The notes below the pieces were generated by a model. That model saw only the letters and a list, made by a program, of their open reading frames with translations, was not told where the DNA came from and did no database searches. The position numbers and the translations under genes are program-made. Shown here piece by piece: positions 33,253-45,091 of a stretch of DNA of 64,000 bases. Within the stretch, counting starts at the first letter, position 1. The number at the start of each line of letters is the position of its first letter. The stretch comes from Deltaproteobacteria bacterium (GTDB lineage Bacteria; Desulfobacterota; Dissulfuribacteria; Dissulfuribacterales; UBA3076): NCBI GenBank assembly GCA_018399745.1, contig JAGYNZ010000009.1, forward strand, positions 21,618 through 85,617, given 5' to 3'.

Positions 33253-36200
33253 CTAAATGCCCTTTTCCATGGCCACTTTCAACAGGGCAAATTGCTTTTC
33301 AATTTCCGGCATTAACTTGTCCATCTCTTTCTTGTCCCCTGCCTTGCCCGCCTTTTCCATCAGATAGGCAATCTCCCGCAATGCCATACCTGTGACATTA
33401 CCTGCTGCCCCCTTGATTTTATGGGCCTGGGCACCCGCTTTTACTGCCTGACTATTTTTCACATATGCCTTGAGTGCCGCCATCTGTTTGGGCATGTCCT
33501 CCAAAAACCCAGCTATAATTGTTTCAGTCAGATCCTTGTCTCTCATCAGCCGCTCAAGCAAGGCCGTACGGTCAAATATCCTGGATGAAAAGATCTCAAC
33601 TCCATCTTTATCTAAAATTTCTGACCGATTTGTGTCTATACCATTCATTCGTCCGGCATCCACATCAGCTTTCAGCAAAAACTTTTCCAGCTCTTCTACC
33701 AGTATCAAAGGCCTGATCGGTTTGGTAATATAGCCGTTCATACCTGCTTTCAGACATTTTTCGCGGTCTCCGATCATGGCATGGGCGGTCATGGCAATGA
33801 TGGGAATTTCGTGGTTGAGGATTACGGATTGCGAATCCCTTATCTGTCTTGTAGCTTCGAGACCATCCATCTCCGGCATCTGTATATCCATGAGCACCAG
33901 GTCGTAGTGAATAGCCTTCAGCGCATCGATAGCCTGTTTTCCATCGAAAACTGAATCCGCTTGGAGACCGAGCCTTTTGAGAATACCCAGGGCTACCTGC
34001 TGATTGGTAAGATTATCTTCTGCCAGCAGGATTCGCGCTTTACACTCAGCAAAGATATTACGTATCTCCCGGACCACATGTCGCGTCGTGATGATAAGTG
34101 ATTCTGGTACTTTGCTGTCTCGGTCCGCAATCATATGTGAAAGAGCGGTTTTCAGCTCCATGACCCGTACCGGTTTGGTCAAATATGCGTCAAAGCCGAT
34201 CTTTGCAAAACGTTTTGCATCGCCCGGGACTGCCATGGATGTCAAAATTAACATACGGGTATGAGCCAAACGGCGATCTGACTTGATAGCCAGACCCAAG
34301 GATTCGCCGTCCATTCCAGGCATCTGCATATCGATGACGGCGATCCGAAAGGGATCTCTTTCATCTAAAGCCTTATAAAGAGCCTCAATGGCCTCAGGTC
34401 CCTCGCTGGCTTCATATACGCGCATATTCCAAGAGGTCATACGGATATTCAAAATATCCCGGTTGGTGGCGTTGTCATCCACAATTAATACACGAACGTT
34501 TTGCAGGTCTGCCAAGGCAGAGGCTTGCCTGACGGCATCTATGGGCTGTTTGGTAAAGCGCACTGTGAACCAAAATTCAGAACCCTTTCCCACTTCGCTC
34601 TCTAGACCAATTGCGCCCCCCATTATCTCGACCAGTTGCCTGGAGATCGCCAGCCCCAATCCAGTACCGCCATATTTGCGTGTAGTAGAAGCATCTACCG
34701 GGCGAATACTTGAAAAAGGCATTTTTGTTTGTTCACAGGAATGCCGATCCCGGTATCGCGTACGGAAAAACGCAGTAAGGCAGCCTCTGCCGTTTCTGAT
34801 TCCAACGTCACGTAAATCGCCACTTCACCCGAATGAGTGAACTTAACTGCATTACCTATCAAGTTAGCCAGAATTTGTCGCAGACGCCCCGGATCACCGA
34901 GTAATAAAGGCGGTACTTCGGGCGAAATTCCACAGACCAGCTCAAGGCCCTTCGCATGTGCCTGAAGCTCAAATGTGACTGCTAAATTCTCCAAAAGACT
35001 CTGCAAGTCAAAGGCCAGGATCTCAAGTTCCAGCTTTTTGGCCTCTATTTTGGAAAAATCGAGGATATCGTTGATCAGCCCAAGAAGGGATTCGCTGCTT
35101 TTACGCACGGTCTCCGCGTAATGCATCTGCTCATCGTTCAATTCCGTATACAACAACAGTTCTGTCATACCGATCACCCCGTTCATGGGTGTACGTATTT
35201 CGTGACTCATGTTGGCCAGAAACTCACCCTTGGCAATGTTCGCCATCTCTGCTTCGAAGGCCATGCGGTTCGCCCTCATGGTCTCTTTCTCAAGCTGGCT
35301 GTTGGTCTCTCTTAGTTCATTTTCGGCCCTCTTACGCTCGGTGATATCTCTTTGAATTTCAACATACGCGTAAGGCGTACCATCCTCATTAACCAGAGGA
35401 AAAATCTTATATTCACAAACAAACGTTGAGCCATCCTTTCTCCTGTTCAAAGACTCTCCGTGGTAGATCTTTCCGGACGCTACTGTTCTATTCAGTTCCT
35501 GCTGAATCTCAACCGTCACAGGATCGGCGTTGAATATATGCAGCGATTGCCCTTGAAGTTCTTTGAGGCTGTATCCAAACAATTCTTCTGCTTTCTTATT
35601 CAGATATGTAATCTCAAAACGGGCATTGGTGGCCACTACTGAATCCGACATATTGGCTGTTATGGAACTCATTAATCGAAGTCGTCTCTCGGTTCGCTTT
35701 TGTGCGCTGACGTCGCGGGCTGTGGCCACAATCATCTCTTTGCCAGCGGACTCGAACACTCTCAGTCGCACCTCTACAGAGATGTCGCTACCGTCTTTGC
35801 GTCGATAGATAGTCTCGATAAGCCCGGATCGGGATGCCTTACGGGCGATATTGTCGAGTTCTCGTTTAAGTGATTCGCGCGTATAAAGGGGTTTGATTTC
35901 ATGGGATCCCATGGAGAGCAGCTCATCTCTTGTATAGCCCAGGGTTTCGCAGGCCGTATTGTTCACATCCATAAAATGCATATCGATACAGTCAATAATA
36001 AACACCTGATCGGCGCTATTTTCTATGGCCATGCGAAACCTTATCAACTCTTCCTCCGCCCTGCTTTGCCGAATAGCAGCCGCCAGCACATTGGCTAAGG
36101 CCTCCATAAAATGGACGTCGTTATCGGTGAAGGCATGCCGCTGGTCGTGGTAGGCGCCCAGAATGCCGAAGGGGCGGTCTGTTCCTGGAATAGCGACCGT

Positions 36201-38596
36201 CAGGCCACATATCAAATTGTGCTCGCTCACTAATTCCGACTGTGAAAAGCGTGTTTCATGACGAAGGTCTTCCGAAATAACCGGCTTGGTCCCCATAAGG
36301 GTGTATCCGCTTTGCGATGCGGGACCGTCTGGGATCGACTTTTGGCCGATGCAATCATCCATGCATCCTACACATGCCCTTAGGGAAAAGATACCTTGCT
36401 CCAGATGGTGTTCAAGCACCTCAGCGCAACAAATACCCAGCGTCCGCGAAACCAGTGCCACAGATCTCCCAAAGAGTTCAGCCAGAGAGGATTCAGCCAG
36501 AGCTGTCTCGCTAAAGCTAGCCAGTTCCGCTTGCTGTAACGCTCGGGTCTGCAACGTCTCTCTAGTCCTCTTACGTTCGGTGATGTCCATGGAGATCCCA
36601 ACCAAGCGGTGGACGCAACCGGATTCCTCCAATATGGGGTTTAAAATCACCCACCAGGCAACTGTAAGGCCATCTGGCCTAATACAGTCGGCTTCGAAAG
36701 AAGTCTGTTCGCCTTTGAGTGCCCTGGCAACTGCGTCTTGGACCATAGGCCTTACATTCTCAGGCCAGACTTCGCTGAAGTGTTTTCCGATGACATTGCT
36801 TTCAATCCAATTCATGGCATCAAGACCACTCTGATTGATAGATAAATAGCGTCCTTCAGCATCGAGCAGCATCACACAGTTGGGAGACCCTTCCACCAAT
36901 GACCGGAAATGTTCCTCGCTCTTTCGCAGGCTTGAGGTCCTCTCAGCGACCAGTCGCTCCAGTTCTGATCGGTGACGGAGCATTATACTGAGTAAGAACG
37001 ACAACAGGGCAGTAAGCAGCAGTCCAGACAGAGCTGCAATCTTCCCCGCCCTGGACGGGTGAAAGCGCAGGAATTCATTACCCACATATGCGGTCAAGGC
37101 AAAGGCCTTCCCGAATGCCATGACAGGGCGTGTCAGTGAAAGCTCCGTCTCAGTGGCTAACGCATCAGACCCGGGGCCTCTCTGCAGAAGCTTAAGCTCA
37201 AGATAGGCTGTATTTTCCGGACCTGATCTTTCCAGAAGTTTATCCATGTAACAAGCAGCCATTACGAATCCGCGTAGACTTCTTTGTTGGTGAGTATCGA
37301 AGACCGGCCTATATACGCGCATGATATCCTGTGTCCCTCCCTCGCGCATTTGGATGAATATATCAGTGCCAGTCGGTAGGCCGGTGCGTGCTGCCTCTTC
37401 GACAGCCTCTCTGCATAACGGTTCCGAACCGATGTCATAACCCAAGGCCTTCTCGTTATCCGCTAGAGGCGCCACCTGCAAAATTGGATAATACACATCG
37501 CGGCCGGCGGCAGGTATTTGCTCGCCCTTCAAGTCCTTCTCCCAGATTGCGAAATTTTCAAGACCGGTTGCACGCACATACGCCTCGAAGCGGGCCCTTT
37601 CTTCCGCCGGTACGGCCGGAATCCAGCTCCATGTCTGTACGACCCGGTTCCTTGTCAAATATACCGAATACTTCTGAAACTCTTCAAAAGTAACATTTTC
37701 CGATCCTTCGTAGAATCTTGCCAGCCCCTCCAATTCTGTATCGCGGAGAACGTGCAAACGCTCGGCTATCACAGAGGTCTGACTTGTAACCGTTTGTGCA
37801 AACATCTCGTTGCGAGCATAATGCTCATTGTGGTGGGCGGCCCAGACAGCGAACAATGTCATTACTAAGCCCCCTGCCGCTGCCAGTTCTAGTTCGATAT
37901 GGCTCATCCAATACGCTGGCTGGCCTTCCTGCCGGAATCTGCGGCGAAGGAGTATGGTCCCAATCAGTATGATGGCAATTAACAGCAACGTCAGTAAAGC
38001 GGGCGGCAGGACTGAATGCACGATCATTGTTTTCCAGCCCCTCGCATCTATATCTATGCCCAGCACGGCGATCAGTTCATCACCCTCCGGATCCTTGATC
38101 GGGACCAGAGCTGTGATCCACGTGCCCCAATGATCGGGGACCGGGCCTTCGACGAGTTCATTCCCGCTGTCAAACACCTGCCTTACTTCGGAGACGCCTC
38201 TTTATAGATTTGACCGGCGGGCGATTCATCCTCTGAGCCGAGGGGCTCGTTGTCTACAAAGAAGAAAATCCGACCGTCATCCTTGCGTCCCATCAGATAA
38301 ATAAAGCGATATCTCTTGTCGATCTCCATTATCGAGCCTAACTGCTTCTTGAGTCTCAGGTACTCGGGTTTATTCAGATCCACTTGGGTACCCGTAAGTG
38401 CCAGGACGCGCTGGATGTTGACTGCCTGAGCCACCAGACGTGTCTGCCGAAGAAGATCGTTCCGCATTTCCAGGTCGGTGCGGTTTGCTATCCACAGGAC
38501 AAACAAACCTTCTGCAATAATAGAGAGCATCAAAACCGTGATAAAGGCATGCTGTTTCAAACCCGCTGAAAATTTCTTTGCCGTTTTACCCGCCAT
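33253..38596 (-). pseudogene. Large hybrid histidine kinase (CHASE-PAS/GAF-HisKA-HATPase-REC-REC-Hpt) split into three ORFs by two frameshifts
   Basis: ORFs 38183..38596, 34695..38177 and 33253..34722 form consecutive parts of one protein; breaks at about 38183-38195 and 34695-34702. Confidence 0.85.
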
Positions 38597-38640
38597 AGGT
38601 GAAACCCCTGGTCTCTATTTTCAAGTATATGCCCTGGTTT

Positions 38641-40722
38641 TTAACAAAGAGAACCATTTGCGAATTTCATGCGTATTTCCTGGACAAGGCTTGTCTGACA
38701 GAAAATTGTGAGCTGATCTTTAAGTAGAATCTCTGTACTTCCATTCGGGATAAGCACGTTGCCGCCGCGCTCAATGGAAATCACAGTGGCACTCTGTGGC
38801 AACTTGATTTCGGCCAACTTTTTACCCGCACAGGCACAACCTGGATTTATTCGGACCTCGATGAATTCAACATTCGAGACCTTTCTAAGCGCCATGCGTT
38901 CCCTGACATGTTGGGCCTGTTGCTTTTTTAACAGCCCCACATCGTAGGCCCGCAGGATATCGCTTCGGCTGATAAGTCCAACTAATTTTTGCTCGGAATG
39001 ACGCGAGACTACCGGAAGCCTGGCAAGGTCCCTGGGCCCCATCTTCCGTATGGCAGACCATATGGGTTCATCCGGAAAGACCGTAACAGTGTCTAAAGTA
39101 GCTACATCACCCACCTTGAGAGAACGAACCATAACGCCCTTCCGATCAAGCGCCCGTTCCATATCCTGCAGCGTGACTATGCCGTAGAGGTCTTCGTCAT
39201 TTTCCATGACAGGGAATCCATAAAGATGGGTCTCCTGAAAAATGGCAAAGAGTTCCGCTACGGACTGGTCCCTGTGAACCGTTATGGGTGCCTGATTCAT
39301 GACTTCTTCTACCAGCACCCCCTGCATGACATCGAGGTCTTTCCCCTGCTCGAAGCGGATTCCCCTCTTGGTCAGCTTTAGGGTGTAGATAGAATCAGGA
39401 TGTAACCATTGTGTGAGACTTGATCCCACAATACTCGCTGTCATAAGGGGCAAAATCAGGTGATAGTCCCCGCTCATTTCAAAGACTATGAGTATGGAGG
39501 TAAGCGGGGCCCTGGCTGCTGCAGCAAAGACCGCGGCCATACCCACAAGAGCATAGGCCCCGACTTCCCCCACGATATTCGGGAAAAATGCACCGACAAT
39601 ATATCCATAGGCCCCGCCAAGCACTGCCCCTGTGAAAAGGGATGGCGCAAAGATGCCGCCGGAATTGCCTGATCCCAGAGTAAACGAGGTTGCCAATGGC
39701 TTAAGAAAAATCAATATCACAAGCAGTAAGAATGATGCGTTACCCTGCAGGGCATCATTCATAAAGGGGAAACCTGAACCATAAACATGGGGCAGGTTTT
39801 CAATCAAAGGCAGCCCGAGGGTGAATTCTTCAGAAGAAGCATGAAAGACCTGTGATATATAAGGATATGTAAAAGCCAGGATACCTAAAAATAACGCCCC
39901 GACAGCCGGCTTGAAAGCCTGGGGAAATTTCCAATGATCAAACAGCTCTTCAAAGGCATCGAGCATTCGAATGAACATTATGCCGACAAGGGCAGCTAGT
40001 ATACCCAGCACAGCATATAACAGGATTTCCCAAGGTGAGTGCATAACATAGCTGGGAACCTCAAAGGCCGGACGGGCCCCCAGAAAAATCTGGCTGATAA
40101 TGCTAGAAGATACGGATGCGATCACTACATTACCAAGCATTGAGACCTGGTATTCGCTCATCAACAATTCCGAGGAAAACGCTACACCTGCAATAGGTGC
40201 ATTGAATGTAGCCGCAATTCCAGCAGCCGCCCCACAGGCTACCATGTTTTTTATCCGCTCATCAGAAAGGCGCAGCCACTGGCCTATAGTGGACCCCAAG
40301 GCAGAGCCCACCTGAACGATAGGGCCCTCTCTACCGGCTGAACCACCCGAGCCGATACAAAGGGCCGAAGCAAAAATCTTTGCTATAGAAACCCTCGGTC
40401 TTATGCGGCCGCTGCGCAGGATCAGCGACTTCATGACCTCGGGTACGCCGTGCCCTTTAGCCTCTGTAGCAAAATAGGCAATGATGGGGCCACCGATGAA
40501 CGCACCCAAAACAGGAATAACAATAAGCCACAGACGTCCCAGGGAAGGATAGAGGACCATGGCCTCTGTATAAGAAAAGTGCTGTATGAACGCTATAAGA
40601 CGAATAAAAAAGACTGCAGCAAGCCCGGTCCCTGCCCCAACCACAACAGCCATTACCATCAGGACCAGCCCTCCCCTGGGGACCAGTCGATCTAGCAGAT
40701 TTGCAATACGGCGTCTCGGCAT
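38641..40722 (-). CDS. ClC-type chloride channel with CBS and TrkA-C domains
   Basis: GSGGSAGREGPIVQVGSALGS, GSGNSGGIFAPSLFTGAVLGG; CBS pairs; C-terminal RINPGCACAGKKLAEIKLPQSATVISIERGG. Confidence 0.93.
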   Translation of the reverse strand: MPRRRIANLLDRLVPRGGLVLMVMAVVVGAGTGLAAVFFIRLIAFIQHFSYTEAMVLYPSLGRLWLIVIPVLGAFIGGPIIAYFATEAKGHGVPEVMKSLILRSGRIRPRVSIAKIFASALCIGSGGSAGREGPIVQVGSALGSTIGQWLRLSDERIKNMVACGAAAGIAATFNAPIAGVAFSSELLMSEYQVSMLGNVVIASVSSSIISQIFLGARPAFEVPSYVMHSPWEILLYAVLGILAALVGIMFIRMLDAFEELFDHWKFPQAFKPAVGALFLGILAFTYPYISQVFHASSEEFTLGLPLIENLPHVYGSGFPFMNDALQGNASFLLLVILIFLKPLATSFTLGSGNSGGIFAPSLFTGAVLGGAYGYIVGAFFPNIVGEVGAYALVGMAAVFAAAARAPLTSILIVFEMSGDYHLILPLMTASIVGSSLTQWLHPDSIYTLKLTKRGIRFEQGKDLDVMQGVLVEEVMNQAPITVHRDQSVAELFAIFQETHLYGFPVMENDEDLYGIVTLQDMERALDRKGVMVRSLKVGDVATLDTVTVFPDEPIWSAIRKMGPRDLARLPVVSRHSEQKLVGLISRSDILRAYDVGLLKKQQAQHVRERMALRKVSNVEFIEVRINPGCACAGKKLAEIKLPQSATVISIERGGNVLIPNGSTEILLKDQLTIFCQTSLVQEIRMKFANGSLC

Positions 40723-41120
40723 AATGATGAGTCGGTCGCTTAACTAAAACTCTCTTTTTGTCATTTCAAGCAAGGGGATAAATCTCTCAACTTCTGCTAT
40801 TAAATAAGATTTATTTTTGCCAAGTTCCTCAAAACAACATTTTCCTTTCAAATACGGGGCAATATACTATCTCCCATTGTCCATACAAGTATCATCCGTT
40901 TAAAGCATGGATGTTTATTGGTATATCCGGTGTAAAAATAACTTCGGAGTTTATGCCGGGATCTCCATTATTTTTCGAACTTTTACTATAAGACTGGAAT
41001 ATCTTTAACAGGACAGGTAAAATATAGCAAAATTCAAATCTGCGGGTCTTGCTATGCATGAGCCGTCTTTTTTTTGCCTTTAAGTTCAGCCAGGATTTTT
41101 TTTGAGCAAAGGGGGATTAA

Positions 41121-41462
41121 ATGAACATCTTGCTTATAGGTTGCGGTGCTTATATGGATGAGGGATATGCATGTCCCGGGGAATACAAGTGTATCAACGC
41201 AGTGGCGGAAAAAAACGGGGAATTTGCTCAATATGAAAATCCGGTCTTGGTCGGTTTTCTGCGTTGCCAGTGTCCGGGCCGGGCCGTAATATCCAATATA
41301 GGAGCGGTCAAAAAGAACGTCCATATTGATGCAGTACATCTAAGTAATTGTATGGTTAAAGCAATACCCATGTGTAAATACCATGACTTTGATCAATTCA
41401 AGGAAATAGTGGAGAAAAAATTCGGTGTAAAGTGTGTTCTGGGTACACACGCCTATGATTAA
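41121..41462 (+). CDS. CGGC-domain-like protein
   Basis: Short cysteine-rich protein with conserved-looking Cys positions (GCGAYMDEGYACPGEYKC; FLRCQCPGR; LSNCMVKAIPMCKYHD). Confidence 0.65.
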   Translation: MNILLIGCGAYMDEGYACPGEYKCINAVAEKNGEFAQYENPVLVGFLRCQCPGRAVISNIGAVKKNVHIDAVHLSNCMVKAIPMCKYHDFDQFKEIVEKKFGVKCVLGTHAYD

Positions 41463-41525
41463 ATAAAGAGGGAATTGCCCCTGGCACCGTCATCTTATCA
41501 GGTACGGGTATAAAATAAGGTCCAA

Positions 41526-42242
41526 ATGGCTGCAAAGATTTACGAAGTGTCCGGCCTGCGTGACAAGAGATTTGTCTTCAAGGGCAGAGACGACGCAGCA
41601 AAGGTGCTTTCAGAAATGCTCAATCCTTACTACGAAAAGGCAAAAGACACCCTTGTCCTTGCCATACCTTCGGGTGGCGTACCCATAGGACTAGGAGTGG
41701 CAAAAGGCCTTTCACTTCCCGTTGATCTTGTAATTGTCAGAAAAATTCCCATACCTGGAAATCCAGAAGCAGGTTTTGGTGCGGTGACACTGGACGGGGA
41801 TGTGTTGCTTAATAACGAGCTTGTAGCATTGCTTCGACTTTCTCAGAAGGAAATAGAGGATAAAATAACCAATGTAAAATCAGACCTGCAAGAAAGAAAT
41901 CGTTTCTTTCGCCTAGGAAGACCCTTTCCCAATGTAATTAATAAAACCATATTGATGGCAGATGATGGAATTGCCTCAGGTTACACCATGTTGGCATGCA
42001 TAGAATCCATACGTCGAAAAGGGGCAAGCAAAATAGTAGTGGCGGTACCAACGGCTCCAGAACACTCCATTTCCCGAATTTCTCCAATTGTTGAAGAGAT
42101 ATTCTGCCCAAATATAAGGACAGGTCAGTATTTTGCAGTGGCTGAGGCATATTCCGAATGGTACGATCTCGACAGACATGAGGTCCTGGCTAGATTACAA
42201 GAAGCCGGTTTTCCCAAAACCTTCAATTCGCGTGCAGATTGA
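41526..42242 (+). CDS. Phosphoribosyltransferase family protein
   Basis: LAIPSGGVPIGLGVAKGLSLPVDLVIVRKIPIPGNPEAGFGAV; PRPP-motif-like ILMADDGIASGYTM. Confidence 0.9.
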   Translation: MAAKIYEVSGLRDKRFVFKGRDDAAKVLSEMLNPYYEKAKDTLVLAIPSGGVPIGLGVAKGLSLPVDLVIVRKIPIPGNPEAGFGAVTLDGDVLLNNELVALLRLSQKEIEDKITNVKSDLQERNRFFRLGRPFPNVINKTILMADDGIASGYTMLACIESIRRKGASKIVVAVPTAPEHSISRISPIVEEIFCPNIRTGQYFAVAEAYSEWYDLDRHEVLARLQEAGFPKTFNSRAD

Positions 42243-42438
42243 CCTGCTTTCAGTTTCCAAACTGTGCCGCTGTCCCTGATCCATTACTATATGGACCTGT
42301 TGCCTGTAACAATATTTTTTTCATCCTTACCCCGGCCTTCCAGTCAAAACCGGAATCCTTGACGTATATCCAAAAAAATGGTATCCGAGCGGGGCTGAAG
42401 TTACGTTTCAGTTCATACGTTACGTTAGGGCTGAATGT

Positions 42439-42515
<77 letters not shown>

Positions 42516-42529
42516 TAAAATTTAATGAA

Positions 42530-42564
42530 TTAAGCGGGTTATCGCATTTTGCAGACCCGCTTAA
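42530..42564 (+). terminator. Inverted repeat downstream of tRNA-Pro, possible terminator
   Basis: TTAAGCGGGT-N15-ACCCGCTTAA perfect 10-bp arms; not followed by a strong T-run. Confidence 0.5.
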
Positions 42565-42871
42565 TGTTTGGTTTCTTCGCCGTCTTTCCGGCTTGGGACA
42601 CCAAATGACCGCACCGCCGAAAAAACGATTTGTTATCTGAAGAGCCGGCACAATTCCCTATATATATTCGGCAAACCGGGAAAGGCGGTTTACTGAAAGG
42701 GGCAATCGAAGGTGGTATCCACAGCACAACTGTAAAAGGCCCTGAAAACAGCGATCACATCGGACAAACCAGGGACAGTGATCATTATATCACCCTCCGA
42801 GCAGTAGTCTCTTTGATAATAAGCTGAGGAATCGTGTCTGGCAGATTTCCCTGAATCGTCTTTATGGGCCG

Positions 42872-43516
42872 TTATCGGGCTTTTTCTTGGCCGATGTCTG
42901 CATCTATCGGAATCAGAACCTCGTTGCGCCTCAAAAACCATGGCATAAAGGGAGGATTGTATCGAGCCCATATGGGATCACCCACAATGGTAAGGCCCAT
43001 TCCGTGAATCCATGACTCCAGTTCCTCCTTGTGTTGCAGATAGCCCTTCTCGCTCCAGAAACCGGAGTAGCGTACTGCGGCCATACGTCGAGATGGAACC
43101 GGACGCAATGTGACCTTTGGGTCCTCTGGCTTTGGCAGGGTTTGCATGGTGTATGAGCCGGGCATCATGAAGCTTACAACCCAGCTTTCCTCCACACGCT
43201 GCTGTCCCACAGGAGCAGTCATCTTGATCTTTTCCCCCATTGGCTCCTGGGATACGGGAGCCGTCATCGCCACCTTGCCGCCTGACCGATTGTCGCCGGA
43301 TATGTAACGAAAAAGCCTTTTGAATCCCTCTTTACCAGCATCCTCAAGGTTTCCTTCCACAACCGTTTCAGCCAGGATGTGGGCATCATAATCACGGATC
43401 TCGAAATTGTTGTCTCTTTTTATAACTTCGTATTTAGCCTCTTCGATCGCCATGGCGTCTATCACTCCCATTATTATGAGCGCTGCTGCAACCATGATTC
43501 GTGCAAAATGTTTCAT
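42872..43516 (-). CDS. SOUL family heme-binding protein
   Basis: EEAKYEVIKRDNNFEIRDYDAHILAETVVEG...FKRLFRYISGDNR...KVAMTAPVSQEP...RYNPPFMPWFLRRNEVLIPI; signal peptide. Confidence 0.92.
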   Translation of the reverse strand: MKHFARIMVAAALIIMGVIDAMAIEEAKYEVIKRDNNFEIRDYDAHILAETVVEGNLEDAGKEGFKRLFRYISGDNRSGGKVAMTAPVSQEPMGEKIKMTAPVGQQRVEESWVVSFMMPGSYTMQTLPKPEDPKVTLRPVPSRRMAAVRYSGFWSEKGYLQHKEELESWIHGMGLTIVGDPIWARYNPPFMPWFLRRNEVLIPIDADIGQEKAR

Positions 43517-43710
43517 TACTAAGACCTCAGTTGCCTTAAGTGCGTATCTTTGCCCAACGCTGGGGATCTTACATGGCTTTACGCAGTCGCTTGAATCCCG
43601 GCCTGTTCGGCAATTAGTATGTCAGATTTTATTGCCTTCGCCTATGCTTGAGAAGAGCTATAGGCGGATCGTTTTATGCTTCACACAGGGGCTTGTGATA
43701 GACGCCCTCC

Positions 43711-45048
43711 TCACTGACTTCTGATATATGAATCGATATTAAATTTTGCTTTGCAACCTTTGTAACTCATATAACGAATTTTTCCGAAGACCTTACGCTC
43801 TCCCCAGGCCCTGTCGTGCACTCCGCCCAGACTCCAGGCAATGCCGGTATAGCCATTGGGGTCCCGTCCGTCCAACTCGTAACGGTCATTCAGATAAATA
43901 GCTACCTGCAAGGCTTCTTCCGGTGACGCAGTCCATTCCAGGATTTTCTTGGCCCAGTACATTCTCATATAACCATGCATTTTACCGGTCTTAACCATCT
44001 CTCTCTGTGCCGCATTCCACAGATCATCATGAGTCAGGGCCTGTTCAAACTGATCCAATGAATATAGATATTCTCTTGGGTCGTGCCGGTGTTGATGAAG
44101 AGTCTTCCGTGCCCACTGAGGAAAGCCGTCAAATGAATCATAATGCATGTTGTAAAAGCAGAAATTATCAGAAAGCTCTCGTCGAGTGATCAGTTCCTCC
44201 ATAAAGGCCTGTTTGCCTGTCTGTTCAAGATCTGAATTCTGCAGCTTTAAGGCAATTCTTTGAGCCGATATTTGACCATAGTGCAGATAAGGCGAGAGAT
44301 TAGACTGCCCATCCCGGTTAGGATCGTTTCTTGTTTCGGCATAGTGAGAGAGCTTATTATTTAAGAAGTCTTTTAATACTGCCAGGGCAGCCTCTGATCC
44401 CGGCCTGATCTTGCTGACTCCAGAAACCTCTCGGTCCACAGTCAGTCCGGACAAAATCGACCTCCAATCATTAGCGAAGGGACGATCTCTCCAGACAAAC
44501 CCCTGTTGCCGCAAGGGCGGAAATTCTTCTAAAAATTCTGGTAAGGCCCTGAAAATTTTGGGACGAAAGGTGTAAGCTCCGTACTCCTGTTTGCCCGAAG
44601 CCAACCAGCAAGGTACGATATTGTGGGCGTCTACTTCCATTACCGGAATATCGAGCTTTCTCGCTACCCCCTCTTTCCATTCTCTTTTCAGGCGCAAAGG
44701 GTCAAAATCGGTAATCAAACAACCGACTTCATGTTTTTTGACAAACTCAGGCATTTCATCTTGAGGAGAGCCACTTATCAGATAAAAAGGAATGTTCTTC
44801 TCTGCTAAATTCTGTTCCACTTCCTGTAATCCATGGATCATGAAAGAGTATTGCCGGAACGTTGCCCCTAAAAATTGCGGGGCAAGGCAAAAGACCACTG
44901 CCAGGGGCACCTTATCTCTCTGTGATAACTTCTGGGAAATCAAAAGGGCCCAATTATCATCGGCGCGATGATCACGGCTCATCCAATAGAGCATGGGACC
45001 TTTTTTAAGTTTTCCTGCCTTAAAAGTTCTCAGGCGCTTGAGGTTCAT
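43711..45048 (-). CDS. phrB: Deoxyribodipyrimidine photolyase, class II
   Basis: MLYWMSRDHRADDNWALL, LSPYLHYGQISAQRIAL, MHGYMRMYWAKKILEW, DGRDPNGYTGIAWSLGGVHDRAWGERKVFGKIRYM. Confidence 0.95.
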   Translation of the reverse strand: MNLKRLRTFKAGKLKKGPMLYWMSRDHRADDNWALLISQKLSQRDKVPLAVVFCLAPQFLGATFRQYSFMIHGLQEVEQNLAEKNIPFYLISGSPQDEMPEFVKKHEVGCLITDFDPLRLKREWKEGVARKLDIPVMEVDAHNIVPCWLASGKQEYGAYTFRPKIFRALPEFLEEFPPLRQQGFVWRDRPFANDWRSILSGLTVDREVSGVSKIRPGSEAALAVLKDFLNNKLSHYAETRNDPNRDGQSNLSPYLHYGQISAQRIALKLQNSDLEQTGKQAFMEELITRRELSDNFCFYNMHYDSFDGFPQWARKTLHQHRHDPREYLYSLDQFEQALTHDDLWNAAQREMVKTGKMHGYMRMYWAKKILEWTASPEEALQVAIYLNDRYELDGRDPNGYTGIAWSLGGVHDRAWGERKVFGKIRYMSYKGCKAKFNIDSYIRSQ

Positions 45049-45091
45049 TGTCTTTGAATAACACTGTATTTTTATATGTATTGTTGAGTGG

